Below, one piece after another: positions 1 through 6,316 of a DNA stretch of 6,316 nucleotides (position 1 is the first letter of the stretch; each line of letters opens with the position of its first letter). This stretch comes from Ignavibacteria bacterium (lineage in GTDB: Bacteria; Bacteroidota; Ignavibacteria; Ignavibacteriales; Melioribacteraceae): the NCBI GenBank assembly GCA_027347805.1, contig DAIEQP010000153.1, positions 1-6,316 of the forward strand, read 5' to 3'. The notes under the pieces are model-generated. The model had not been told where the DNA came from, did no database searches, and saw nothing but the letters and a program-made list of their open reading frames with translations. The position numbers and the translations under genes were made by a program.

Positions 1-1
1 T

Positions 2-1864
2 AACAACCAGGATGTAACATCATCTGCACTATTTGCCGGCGATGTTATAATTCTTAGCGGAGAAAATCTGCCTAAAAGTATTTTCTCCGGTGGAAGATCT
101 TTAACAATTGACGTTTATGATAAGGAAGGACAATTATATCATTCAATCAGCAGAACGTATCAGGTTGTTACTTTTGAAATTGCCCAGGCAATGGAATCCA
201 AATGGAAATATGATGGTTATCTTAGAGCCGAATCAAGAAACGAAAATTACAATTCAGCCGGTACATGGTATAATAATTTTACCGGTGAATTTAATACATC
301 AGTTTCTGATTGGAAGTTGAATGCATATGCATATTTTACTTCTGAAGAAAAAAGTGATTTGCAGCCGTTCAACAGGTATTCAATCTCTATACAGAATGGT
401 AACTGGCTGAATTTAAAAGCTGGTGATTCTTATCCAAGATTTCCAACATTAATTATGGATGGAAAAAGAGTTCGTGGATTCAGCGGTAATATTAATCTGG
501 GATTTTTCAATATCCAAACTGCTTTCGGTGATATAAACCGAGGTGTGGAAGGCCAGCTTCTTAAAGTTTATTCAACCGGTTCTTTGGGCGCTAATATTAT
601 CCCGATTAATAAATCAAAATATGGAGGAGCCTTTGGTGAAGTTAACATGGGAACCTATGGCAGAAAACTTCTAGCGGTTCGTCCTTCATTTGGCAGCGGT
701 GAAAACTTTCAATGGGGATTTTCATATTTACACTCCAAAGATGATATGGGCTCAATTGAATTTGGTGCCAGACCTAAAGAGAATGTTGTTGTTGGAACCG
801 ATATGACAATAGCATTTGATGATCAGAATTTCATGTTCACTTCGCAGGCAGCTGTGAGTTTACAGAATAAAGATATTTCAACAGGCACCTTGACTGATGC
901 GCAAATAGATTCACTATTGAGCAGTAATTCCGATTTTGATGTCGATGCTTCAACTATAAAAGATGTAAAAAAGTATATTGATAAATTTATTACTGTAAAC
1001 CAGTATTTAGGTCCATGGAATCCGCAGGAGTTTGCATCATTAGGTGCTGAAGCCGCATTAAGTCTGAATTACCTTAACAATAATGTTCGCGCATCATATA
1101 TATACCGTGGAAACGATTTCCAATCATTTGGTCAATCATATTTAAGAACAGATGTTAAAGGTGTAAATGTTGTTGACAGAATAAGGATGCTTGATAACAA
1201 ACTTTTTGTTTCAATCGGTTATGAAGAGTTAAAAGACAATTTGCAGAAAACAAAAATTGCCACAACTTCTTTCAAAACTATCAGTGCTTCTGTTTCAATT
1301 TTCCCAAGAGCAGATTTTCCAAATATTACAATTGGTTATAACCAGTTTATTAATAACAACGGAATTAATATTAACAATGCTCAAAGCGGAAAGTATTCAA
1401 TAGATGATATAACCAATAGAATTTTGGTTCAGCTTTCTTACGATTTTGTTGCTGGGATTAGGCACAGCACATCTGTTTCATTTACAACATCAACACGTGA
1501 AGATAACGGTTATGGTAATGCCGATGCAAAATTTAATAACCTGAATGTTAATGTAAACAGTTTGTGGAACCGTCAACTCACATCAATATTTGGTATTGTT
1601 TATAGTTCAAGTGAAATTGCTACTCTTCCATTTAAATATTTTTCATTGAATGCGGGTGGCAGATATAGAATGTTTGATGATAAGATGACAATCTCTGCAT
1701 CATTCAGCCCTAGTTTCGGCGATTTTAAGAGACAGGCTATTGATATAATTGCGGATTATAATGTTCTTGCCAACTTGAATCTTGCATTCCAGATGCGCAT
1801 TTACAGAATACCTGATGAATCAACTAATTCAATCATTGGATTAACAACCCGGTATACTTTATAA
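2..1864 (+). CDS. Outer-membrane beta-barrel-type envelope protein, function unknown (5'-truncated by window edge)
   Basis: I do not recognise a named family. The frame is open from base 2, so the start and any signal peptide lie off the left edge; 620 C-terminal residues are visible. The first roughly 60 residues are beta-rich and may form an Ig-like or other beta-sandwich domain. From about base 190 onward the protein alternates polar and hydrophobic/aromatic residues in short strands separated by Asn/Gly/Ser-rich turns, as in outer-membrane barrels. Notable motifs are AGDSYPRF followed by DGKRVRG (about 419-478), and a stretch from 1112 to 1240 containing SFGQSYLRTD, DRIRMLDNKL and GYEELKDNL. 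An acidic, probably helical insert lies at 890-994. The end (IGLTTRYTL) resembles a final barrel strand but closes with Leu rather than the more common Phe/Trp. The stop is one base before the cyclase gene, implying an operon. The barrel assignment is inferred from composition; a surface-anchored beta protein is the alternative. Confidence 0.75.
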   Translation, partial: NNQDVTSSALFAGDVIILSGENLPKSIFSGGRSLTIDVYDKEGQLYHSISRTYQVVTFEIAQAMESKWKYDGYLRAESRNENYNSAGTWYNNFTGEFNTSVSDWKLNAYAYFTSEEKSDLQPFNRYSISIQNGNWLNLKAGDSYPRFPTLIMDGKRVRGFSGNINLGFFNIQTAFGDINRGVEGQLLKVYSTGSLGANIIPINKSKYGGAFGEVNMGTYGRKLLAVRPSFGSGENFQWGFSYLHSKDDMGSIEFGARPKENVVVGTDMTIAFDDQNFMFTSQAAVSLQNKDISTGTLTDAQIDSLLSSNSDFDVDASTIKDVKKYIDKFITVNQYLGPWNPQEFASLGAEAALSLNYLNNNVRASYIYRGNDFQSFGQSYLRTDVKGVNVVDRIRMLDNKLFVSIGYEELKDNLQKTKIATTSFKTISASVSIFPRADFPNITIGYNQFINNNGININNAQSGKYSIDDITNRILVQLSYDFVAGIRHSTSVSFTTSTREDNGYGNADAKFNNLNVNVNSLWNRQLTSIFGIVYSSSEIATLPFKYFSLNAGGRYRMFDDKMTISASFSPSFGDFKRQAIDIIADYNVLANLNLAFQMRIYRIPDESTNSIIGLTTRYTL

Positions 1865-1865
1865 T

Positions 1866-4085
1866 ATGCCGGGTTTAGTTAGCAGGCAGAAAGATTTTTT
1901 ACCTGCATTATTGGTTTATCTTTTCACGCTAATTATTACTCTTGTTTTTACTCAAGGGTGGTTCTTTACTATTGCCCCGATACAACAGCTTGAATTAAAG
2001 ATGATTGACGACCGCTTTCAGAAGCGGGGCAAAATAGATCTGGGGGATTCTGCTAAAGTAATTATTTTAGAAATAACACAAGACTCTTACGATCAAATTC
2101 CACCACCGTATAATCAATGGCCCTGGCCAAGATCAATATTTGCTCATGTAATAAAAAATCTTACAAATGCAGGAGTTAAAGCAATTGGGATAGATATTGT
2201 AATGAGCAGCCAGGATAAATTTGATGTTGCCAACGATAAAATTTTAAAAGATGAAATTCGGAAATCAGGTAAAGTTGTTGTTGCTGGAAAAGTTGATGAA
2301 ACTGTTGAACAACAAATTGTCAGCGGTGAAACATATCAACAAAAAATTTATGAAAATTTCAGCAGTCTTTTTTTTGATGCAGACAGTTCAATTGGAATCG
2401 TGAAAACTCCGGCAGACAATGATGGAGTGTTTCGACGATATCTTCCTTATGCTTTTGTAAGTTCTGTGAATAAATCTGTACCTAGTTTTGGCTATGCAAT
2501 TCTTAATAAATTCTACAATTTGAAGAATGATTATACGGCAAAAAGGTTTGAAGGAAAATTTGTTCTAGACAAAAAATTAATTCCTCGATTTGACAACCAT
2601 AGTGTTTTGATAAACTTTTATGGACCAAACGGGACATTCCCAAGGAAGAAATTAATTGATGTTTTGGATGACAAGGAATTCAAGACTATTGATGAAATTG
2701 AATTAAATACGGAAATAAATACCTGGGACATTGAAGATGGCGGTTTACTTTCCAGCGGAATTTTCAAAGATAAAATTGTTTTAATAGGTTCAACAATGCC
2801 GGAAGATAAAGATATATTCCCAGTATCATTTTCCGAAGGTAATCAGGTTGGCGACAACGAAATTTATGGTGTTGAATTACACGCAAATGCTATTCAAAAT
2901 GTTTTAACTAACGATTTTCTGGAAAAGCAGTCCAGAACACAAGAAATTATTTTAATTATTGTTTTAAGTGCAATCGCATTCTGGGGAACTACATACGTAA
3001 GAAAAATCAAATCCAGAAGCGGATTTCTTTTTGAAGCTCTCAACGCTGTTATTGTCCTTGGCTTGATAGCCTCGGTTTATTTTATAGGAATTTATTTTTT
3101 CATTCATTCAAAAATTGTTACTGCTGTTGTTAGTCCGATGTTGGGAATTATACTTGCGTACTTTGGCGGTACTGCATTTCACTTCATTAAGGAAAGGCAG
3201 AAAAATGTGCTTATAAAAGGAATGTTTTCTCAGTTTGTAAGTACTCATATCGTTAACAGTTTACTAAATAATCCGGATCAATTAAAACTCGGCGGTGAAA
3301 AGAAAAATATCACAATCCTTTTCAGCGATATGGCCGGGTTTACATCTTTTAGTGAGAATAAAACGCCGGAAGAATTGGTTGCATTTATTAACGGATTACT
3401 CCACGAGCTGACAGAATTAATTATTAACCATGACGGTACACTTGATAAATATCTTGGCGATGCAGTAATGGCATTCTGGGGAGCGCCGCTTATTCAGGAA
3501 GATCATGCTTACACCGCCTGTTTAACTTCCATCTTAATGCAGAAAAAAGTCAAAGAGATTTCTAAAGAATGGACTGCAAAAGGAGAGAAGCCGTTAAATA
3601 TAAGAATCGGGTTAAATTCCGGCGATGGAATTGTTGGAATGGTTGGCGGTGAAAAACATAAGAATTATACTGTGATGGGAGATAGTGTTAATCTCGCATC
3701 AAGACTTGAAGGAGCCAATAAAGAATACCAAAGTGAAATAATGATTAGTGAATCAACTTATGAAATGGCAAAAGATAAAATTTTGGTTCGTGAGCTTGAT
3801 TCAATTCGTGTAAAAGGCAAATCTAAACCAACTAAAGTTTTTGAATTGATCGGAATAATTGGTGACAGTGAAGCGGAATCGAAGCTTGCACTGTTTGATG
3901 ATTATAATAATGCTCTTATATGTTATAAAAAAAAGGAATTTGAAAAAGCAGCTGAAATGTTTAGAACATCATTCGAAAAAACAGCCGACTTCACTTCCAA
4001 AGTTTATCTTGAAAGATGCGAAACTTATATAGCAAATCCGCCCGACGAAAGTTGGGATGGTGTGTTTGTTATGAAAACAAAGTAG
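1866..4085 (+). CDS. CHASE2-domain class III adenylate cyclase (membrane-bound sensor)
   Basis: Predicted to make cAMP from ATP in the cytoplasm in response to a periplasmic signal. Of 739 residues, a membrane helix at about 12-35 is followed by a CHASE2 domain (about 40-352) with the typical QWPWPRS, AGVKAIGIDIV, KDKIVLIGST and YGVELHANAIQNVL segments. Three helices follow at about 359-378, 393-412 and 417-438, then a linker and the cyclase domain (about 480-660). Metal-binding Asp488 (LFSDMAGFTSF) and Asp532 (KYLGDAVMAFWG), transition-state Asn609 and Arg613 (GDSVNLASRLE), and the specificity pair Lys528/Thr602 are all present; Lys/Thr is the adenylate pattern of CyaB1-type class III enzymes. 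The tail (about 672-739) is TPR-like and ends in a PPDESWDGV motif common in CHASE2 cyclases. ATG 1866 is the first start after the in-frame stop at 1842 and precedes the first membrane helix. No Shine-Dalgarno is visible, so reinitiation after the upstream gene is likely. The ligand is unknown. Confidence 0.95.
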   Translation: MPGLVSRQKDFLPALLVYLFTLIITLVFTQGWFFTIAPIQQLELKMIDDRFQKRGKIDLGDSAKVIILEITQDSYDQIPPPYNQWPWPRSIFAHVIKNLTNAGVKAIGIDIVMSSQDKFDVANDKILKDEIRKSGKVVVAGKVDETVEQQIVSGETYQQKIYENFSSLFFDADSSIGIVKTPADNDGVFRRYLPYAFVSSVNKSVPSFGYAILNKFYNLKNDYTAKRFEGKFVLDKKLIPRFDNHSVLINFYGPNGTFPRKKLIDVLDDKEFKTIDEIELNTEINTWDIEDGGLLSSGIFKDKIVLIGSTMPEDKDIFPVSFSEGNQVGDNEIYGVELHANAIQNVLTNDFLEKQSRTQEIILIIVLSAIAFWGTTYVRKIKSRSGFLFEALNAVIVLGLIASVYFIGIYFFIHSKIVTAVVSPMLGIILAYFGGTAFHFIKERQKNVLIKGMFSQFVSTHIVNSLLNNPDQLKLGGEKKNITILFSDMAGFTSFSENKTPEELVAFINGLLHELTELIINHDGTLDKYLGDAVMAFWGAPLIQEDHAYTACLTSILMQKKVKEISKEWTAKGEKPLNIRIGLNSGDGIVGMVGGEKHKNYTVMGDSVNLASRLEGANKEYQSEIMISESTYEMAKDKILVRELDSIRVKGKSKPTKVFELIGIIGDSEAESKLALFDDYNNALICYKKKEFEKAAEMFRTSFEKTADFTSKVYLERCETYIANPPDESWDGVFVMKTK

Positions 4086-4094
4086 CGGAGAATC
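4086..4094. other. Tail-to-tail junction of two convergent operons
   Basis: Only 9 bp separate the TAG of the cyclase gene from the TAA of lptG on the opposite strand. I see no GC-rich hairpin followed by a T-run in either direction. Transcripts from both sides therefore probably run into the opposing gene unless they end by a factor-dependent route. Confidence 0.6.
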
Positions 4095-5177
4095 TTATTT
4101 CATTGTCCTTTGAAGATTTACAAACGCAGCAATTAAAAATATTATATTGGCAAGCCAGGCAGTCAAAATTGGGTTCATCGCGCCATTCTCTCCGAATGCC
4201 TGAAAGATTTTCATGAATACTAAATAAACAAAAGTTAAAACCATATTAATCCCGAATTGAACAGCCAAACCGCTTTTTCTTTTATTTGCAGATATTGGCA
4301 ATCCAAACAACACTACAATTATGCTCGCAAATGAAAATGCAATTCTCGATTGATAAGCAATCTGAATTCTTGTAGCATCATTTCCTGTTCTTAATTGTTC
4401 TTCTGAAAAACTGCTTAACTCGCTAAGTGTCATTTCTTCCGGTTTTCGCTGTTTTTTGATTACATCTTCCGGTTTAAAATGTAAAGCAGGGTAATCTCTA
4501 ACTACAAATTCTTCCATAGATTCTGACTGATCGGAAAAATTTCTTGTAGTGCCGTTAAATAATTGCCATGTATGTTTTGTAGTGTCGTAAACCATCCTGA
4601 AAGCGTCGGATCTTGAAACAAGTTTTGTTTTGTCTTTTGGATTGAATTCCTGAATGCTAACCTGATTTGCTTGTCCTGCAGCAACATCAAAATAACTAAT
4701 TGTAACAATGCGATTTGGATCATCCTGGAAAAAAATATTATTTCCAAAACGTACTAATCCTTTTTTCATAAAATTTTGTTCAATATACACTCTATGTTTA
4801 TTTGCCATAGGTACCAGATAACCGCTGAAGTAAACAGTACAAGCACTTATGATAATTGCTGTAATAAGGAATGGTGCCATGTAACGGTACAAGCTTACGC
4901 CGCTTGCTTTAATTGCAGTCAGTTCATTAAGATTTGCCATTTTACCGGATGTGAACAAACAGGCAAGCAAAACAGATATTGGAAGAATTAATCTAATGAT
5001 TTCCGGCATAAACACAAGATAATACTGAAATATCAGCGCACCTGAAACACTTTCATCAATAAAATCATCAAGATTTTCCATCATATCGATTACAATGAAA
5101 AGCAGAATGAAAGCTAATAATGCAAACAGCAGTGTCTGCAGAAATTGTTTTACAAGGTATCTATCAAGAATTTTCAT
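4095..5177 (-). CDS. lptG: LPS export ABC transporter permease LptG
   Basis: Inner-membrane subunit of LptB2FG, which uses ATP hydrolysis by LptB to pull lipopolysaccharide from the inner membrane and pass it to LptC/LptA. The 360 residues match the family's usual length. The start MKILDRYLVKQFL is typical of the family. Membrane helices lie at about 12-32, 54-76 and 100-120, then a periplasmic beta-jellyroll (about 121-270), then helices at about 277-295, 303-327 and 335-354. The loop after helix 2, NELTAIKASGVSLYR (84-98), is the coupling helix that docks on LptB and keeps its conserved Glu (85). The segments TWQLFNGTTRNF, ALHFKPEDV and the proline-containing helix 4 (VVLFGLPIS) favour LptG over LptF. 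Its start overlaps the end of the upstream lptF by 14 bp, so the two are probably translated together and assemble as a heterodimer. The LptF/LptG split rests on motif pattern and gene order. Confidence 0.93.
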   Translation of the reverse strand: MKILDRYLVKQFLQTLLFALLAFILLFIVIDMMENLDDFIDESVSGALIFQYYLVFMPEIIRLILPISVLLACLFTSGKMANLNELTAIKASGVSLYRYMAPFLITAIIISACTVYFSGYLVPMANKHRVYIEQNFMKKGLVRFGNNIFFQDDPNRIVTISYFDVAAGQANQVSIQEFNPKDKTKLVSRSDAFRMVYDTTKHTWQLFNGTTRNFSDQSESMEEFVVRDYPALHFKPEDVIKKQRKPEEMTLSELSSFSEEQLRTGNDATRIQIAYQSRIAFSFASIIVVLFGLPISANKRKSGLAVQFGINMVLTFVYLVFMKIFQAFGENGAMNPILTAWLANIIFLIAAFVNLQRTMK

Positions 5178-6316
5178 CGTTCTCTTCTTGTGACTTCCAT
5201 GATTTCGGAATTAACTTTGCCGCAAATTCAAAATTTAGCGTAACTTTTTCTTTTGTAGTTTTTATTAAAAGTAAAACTCCAAGTAATCCGAGTATGAAAT
5301 TTGCGCTCCAGATACCAATAAACGGTGAGATTAAATTCCGGTCGGCTAATTTTTCTCCACCAATTAAAAATGCCCAGTAGATTACAAAGAAAAATAAACT
5401 GATTCCTGAAGCCATTCCTATTCCACCTTTACGTGTCATTGTTCCTAGCGGGGCTCCAATCAAAACAAAAACAATACAGGCAACAGGCAATGCATATTTT
5501 TTATGAATTTCAACTGAAAAACGGTCAATTTCACGATGGTTATAATCCATTCTCATTAATATTTCATTGACCATTGATTGCTGGGTTTTAATTCTCTGTT
5601 TAACTTTTACATGCACCTGATTATTATCACTTGGCTGCTGTTCTGAATAATTTGAATGTTGATTAGTGGGGATAATTCTTGCATTCAATTCTGCTAGGTA
5701 AGAATCAGTAATTCGATTAAGACTATCAACCATTTTCATCATTGCAGGAGCACCAAGTTCTCTATCGCCGCGCGGTCCTCCCGGATTTGATTGTTCAAAA
5801 GTAAACTGCTCGGCATTCATCGCAATTTTGTGTCGAGTGAATCTCAATCTTCTATAAGATTTTTGTTCGTTGTTATCAGATTCATGAATCTCACCATTAG
5901 TTAGATCCATTATTAATTTTTTTTGTGCTGAAGCAAAATAGATTTTTCCTTTTGAAGCTGTAACAATATTTACTTTTGGTGAATTTGAATAATCATAAAT
6001 TGTTATGTCGCCAAGTTCATTTGTTGTTTGGTTTATATCCCGAACTAAAATTGAATAATAAGTGACATCCTGAGAAAATACTCCCGGGACTAATGACAGC
6101 GTTGGCTTCTTTCTGGAAATATCTTCCATTAATAATCTTGCTGCATGGTTTGCGTCAGGATAGACTTTATTATTAAAGTAGATGAGGAATATTGCAATAA
6201 AGATACTAGCGACAAAAGGAGGTAAAATCATTCTATACAAACTGATTCCGCTTGCTTTCATAATTGCAATTTCATTATTCTGCGACATATTTCCGAAAGC
6301 CATCAAGGTTGCAATA
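5164..6316 (-). CDS. lptF: LPS export ABC transporter permease LptF (5'-truncated by window edge)
   Basis: Partner of LptG in the LptB2FG lipopolysaccharide extractor. The frame stays open to the right edge and the residues there (IATLMAFGNMSQNNEI) are the end of family helix 2, so roughly 70 N-terminal residues, including helix 1 and most of helix 2, are outside the window. Counting from the TTG at 6306, visible parts are the LptB-coupling helix NEIAIMKASGISLYR (11-25), helix 3 (about 27-45), a periplasmic jellyroll with PGVFSQD (74-80) and ILVRDIN (86-92), and helices at about 262-279, 284-307 and 316-338. ALPVACIVFVLIGAPLG followed by RKGGIGMASG is characteristic of LptF. Between jellyroll and helix 4 lies a long polar insert (about 163-255) with a PGGPRG turn and probable helices. 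The C-terminus is a polar cytoplasmic tail ending EENDENS. The gene is upstream of lptG in the same operon. Confidence 0.92.
   Translation of the reverse strand, partial: IATLMAFGNMSQNNEIAIMKASGISLYRMILPPFVASIFIAIFLIYFNNKVYPDANHAARLLMEDISRKKPTLSLVPGVFSQDVTYYSILVRDINQTTNELGDITIYDYSNSPKVNIVTASKGKIYFASAQKKLIMDLTNGEIHESDNNEQKSYRRLRFTRHKIAMNAEQFTFEQSNPGGPRGDRELGAPAMMKMVDSLNRITDSYLAELNARIIPTNQHSNYSEQQPSDNNQVHVKVKQRIKTQQSMVNEILMRMDYNHREIDRFSVEIHKKYALPVACIVFVLIGAPLGTMTRKGGIGMASGISLFFFVIYWAFLIGGEKLADRNLISPFIGIWSANFILGLLGVLLLIKTTKEKVTLNFEFAAKLIPKSWKSQEENDENS
5180..5189 (-). promoter_or_regulatory. Weak purine-rich ribosome binding site for lptG inside lptF
   Basis: On the minus strand AAGAAGAGAA lies three bases before the lptG ATG. 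It is purine-rich but only loosely matches AGGAGG, and it also codes for the Gln-Glu-Glu-Asn end of LptF. Together with the 14 bp gene overlap it fits translational coupling, in which ribosomes finishing lptF reinitiate on lptG. This site supports ATG 5177 as the start. Confidence 0.35.

Noticed and set aside
191..193. ATG as the start of the barrel-type protein
   Set aside because: The same frame is open upstream to base 2 and reads as ordinary beta-rich protein, and no signal peptide follows this ATG. It is an internal Met; the true start is outside the window.
4041..4056. Hairpin CCCGAC-GAAA-GTTGGG near the 3' end of the cyclase gene
   Set aside because: A 6 bp stem with a GNRA-type loop, but it lies inside the codons of the conserved PPDESWDG motif and no T-run follows. 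Most likely chance; not called as a terminator.
4065..4081. TTTGTT/AACAAA inverted repeat just before the cyclase stop codon
   Set aside because: A short, all but GC-free stem with no T-run on either strand, so too weak for a terminator.
4091..4118. AATCTT/AAGATT inverted repeat across the end of lptG
   Set aside because: Six AT-rich pairs with a 16-base loop and no T-run; expected by chance in AT-rich DNA.
4502..4991. Short open frames on both strands inside lptG
   Set aside because: They lie wholly within a well-supported membrane protein gene, have no domain-like sequence and no ribosome binding site. They are out-of-frame shadows, as are similar ones at 108-320, 4016-4216 and 5120-5380.
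6301..6306. TTG/ATG pair on the minus strand as the start of LptF
   Set aside because: The frame continues to the window edge with residues matching the end of family helix 2, and a start here would delete helix 1 and most of helix 2. It is an internal position of a truncated gene.

Overview
The window is AT-rich and densely coding, with four protein genes and no gap longer than a few bases. The genes point to a Gram-negative, LPS-bearing bacterium: an outer-membrane beta-barrel-type protein plus the LptF/LptG lipopolysaccharide exporter subunits. The style of the barrel protein, the weak or absent Shine-Dalgarno sequences and the long hydrophilic insert in LptF suggest the Bacteroidota/Chlorobiota/Ignavibacteria neighbourhood. 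That placement is an inference from pattern, not from a marker gene.

Plus strand, left half: an open frame enters from the left edge and ends at 1864. It encodes the C-terminal 620 residues of a large beta-rich envelope protein, probably an outer-membrane barrel of unknown function. One base after its stop, at 1866, begins a complete 739-residue CHASE2-domain class III adenylate cyclase: N-terminal membrane anchor, periplasmic CHASE2 sensor, three more membrane helices, cytoplasmic cyclase domain with all catalytic residues, and a conserved helical C-terminal tail. The near-zero spacing suggests that the two genes are co-transcribed and perhaps translationally coupled, and that the pair could link an envelope component to cAMP signalling.

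Minus strand, right half: lptF (start beyond the right edge) and lptG (complete) are read leftwards and overlap by 14 bp. They encode the two membrane subunits of the LptB2FG ABC transporter, which extracts LPS from the inner membrane and passes it to the Lpt bridge. lptG ends tail-to-tail against the cyclase gene with only 9 bp between the stop codons.

No RNA genes, mobile elements, CRISPR arrays, convincing promoters or intrinsic terminators were seen. The least explained items are the barrel/CHASE2-cyclase pair, the unassigned barrel family and the LptF insert. I found no clear evidence of a wholly new system.
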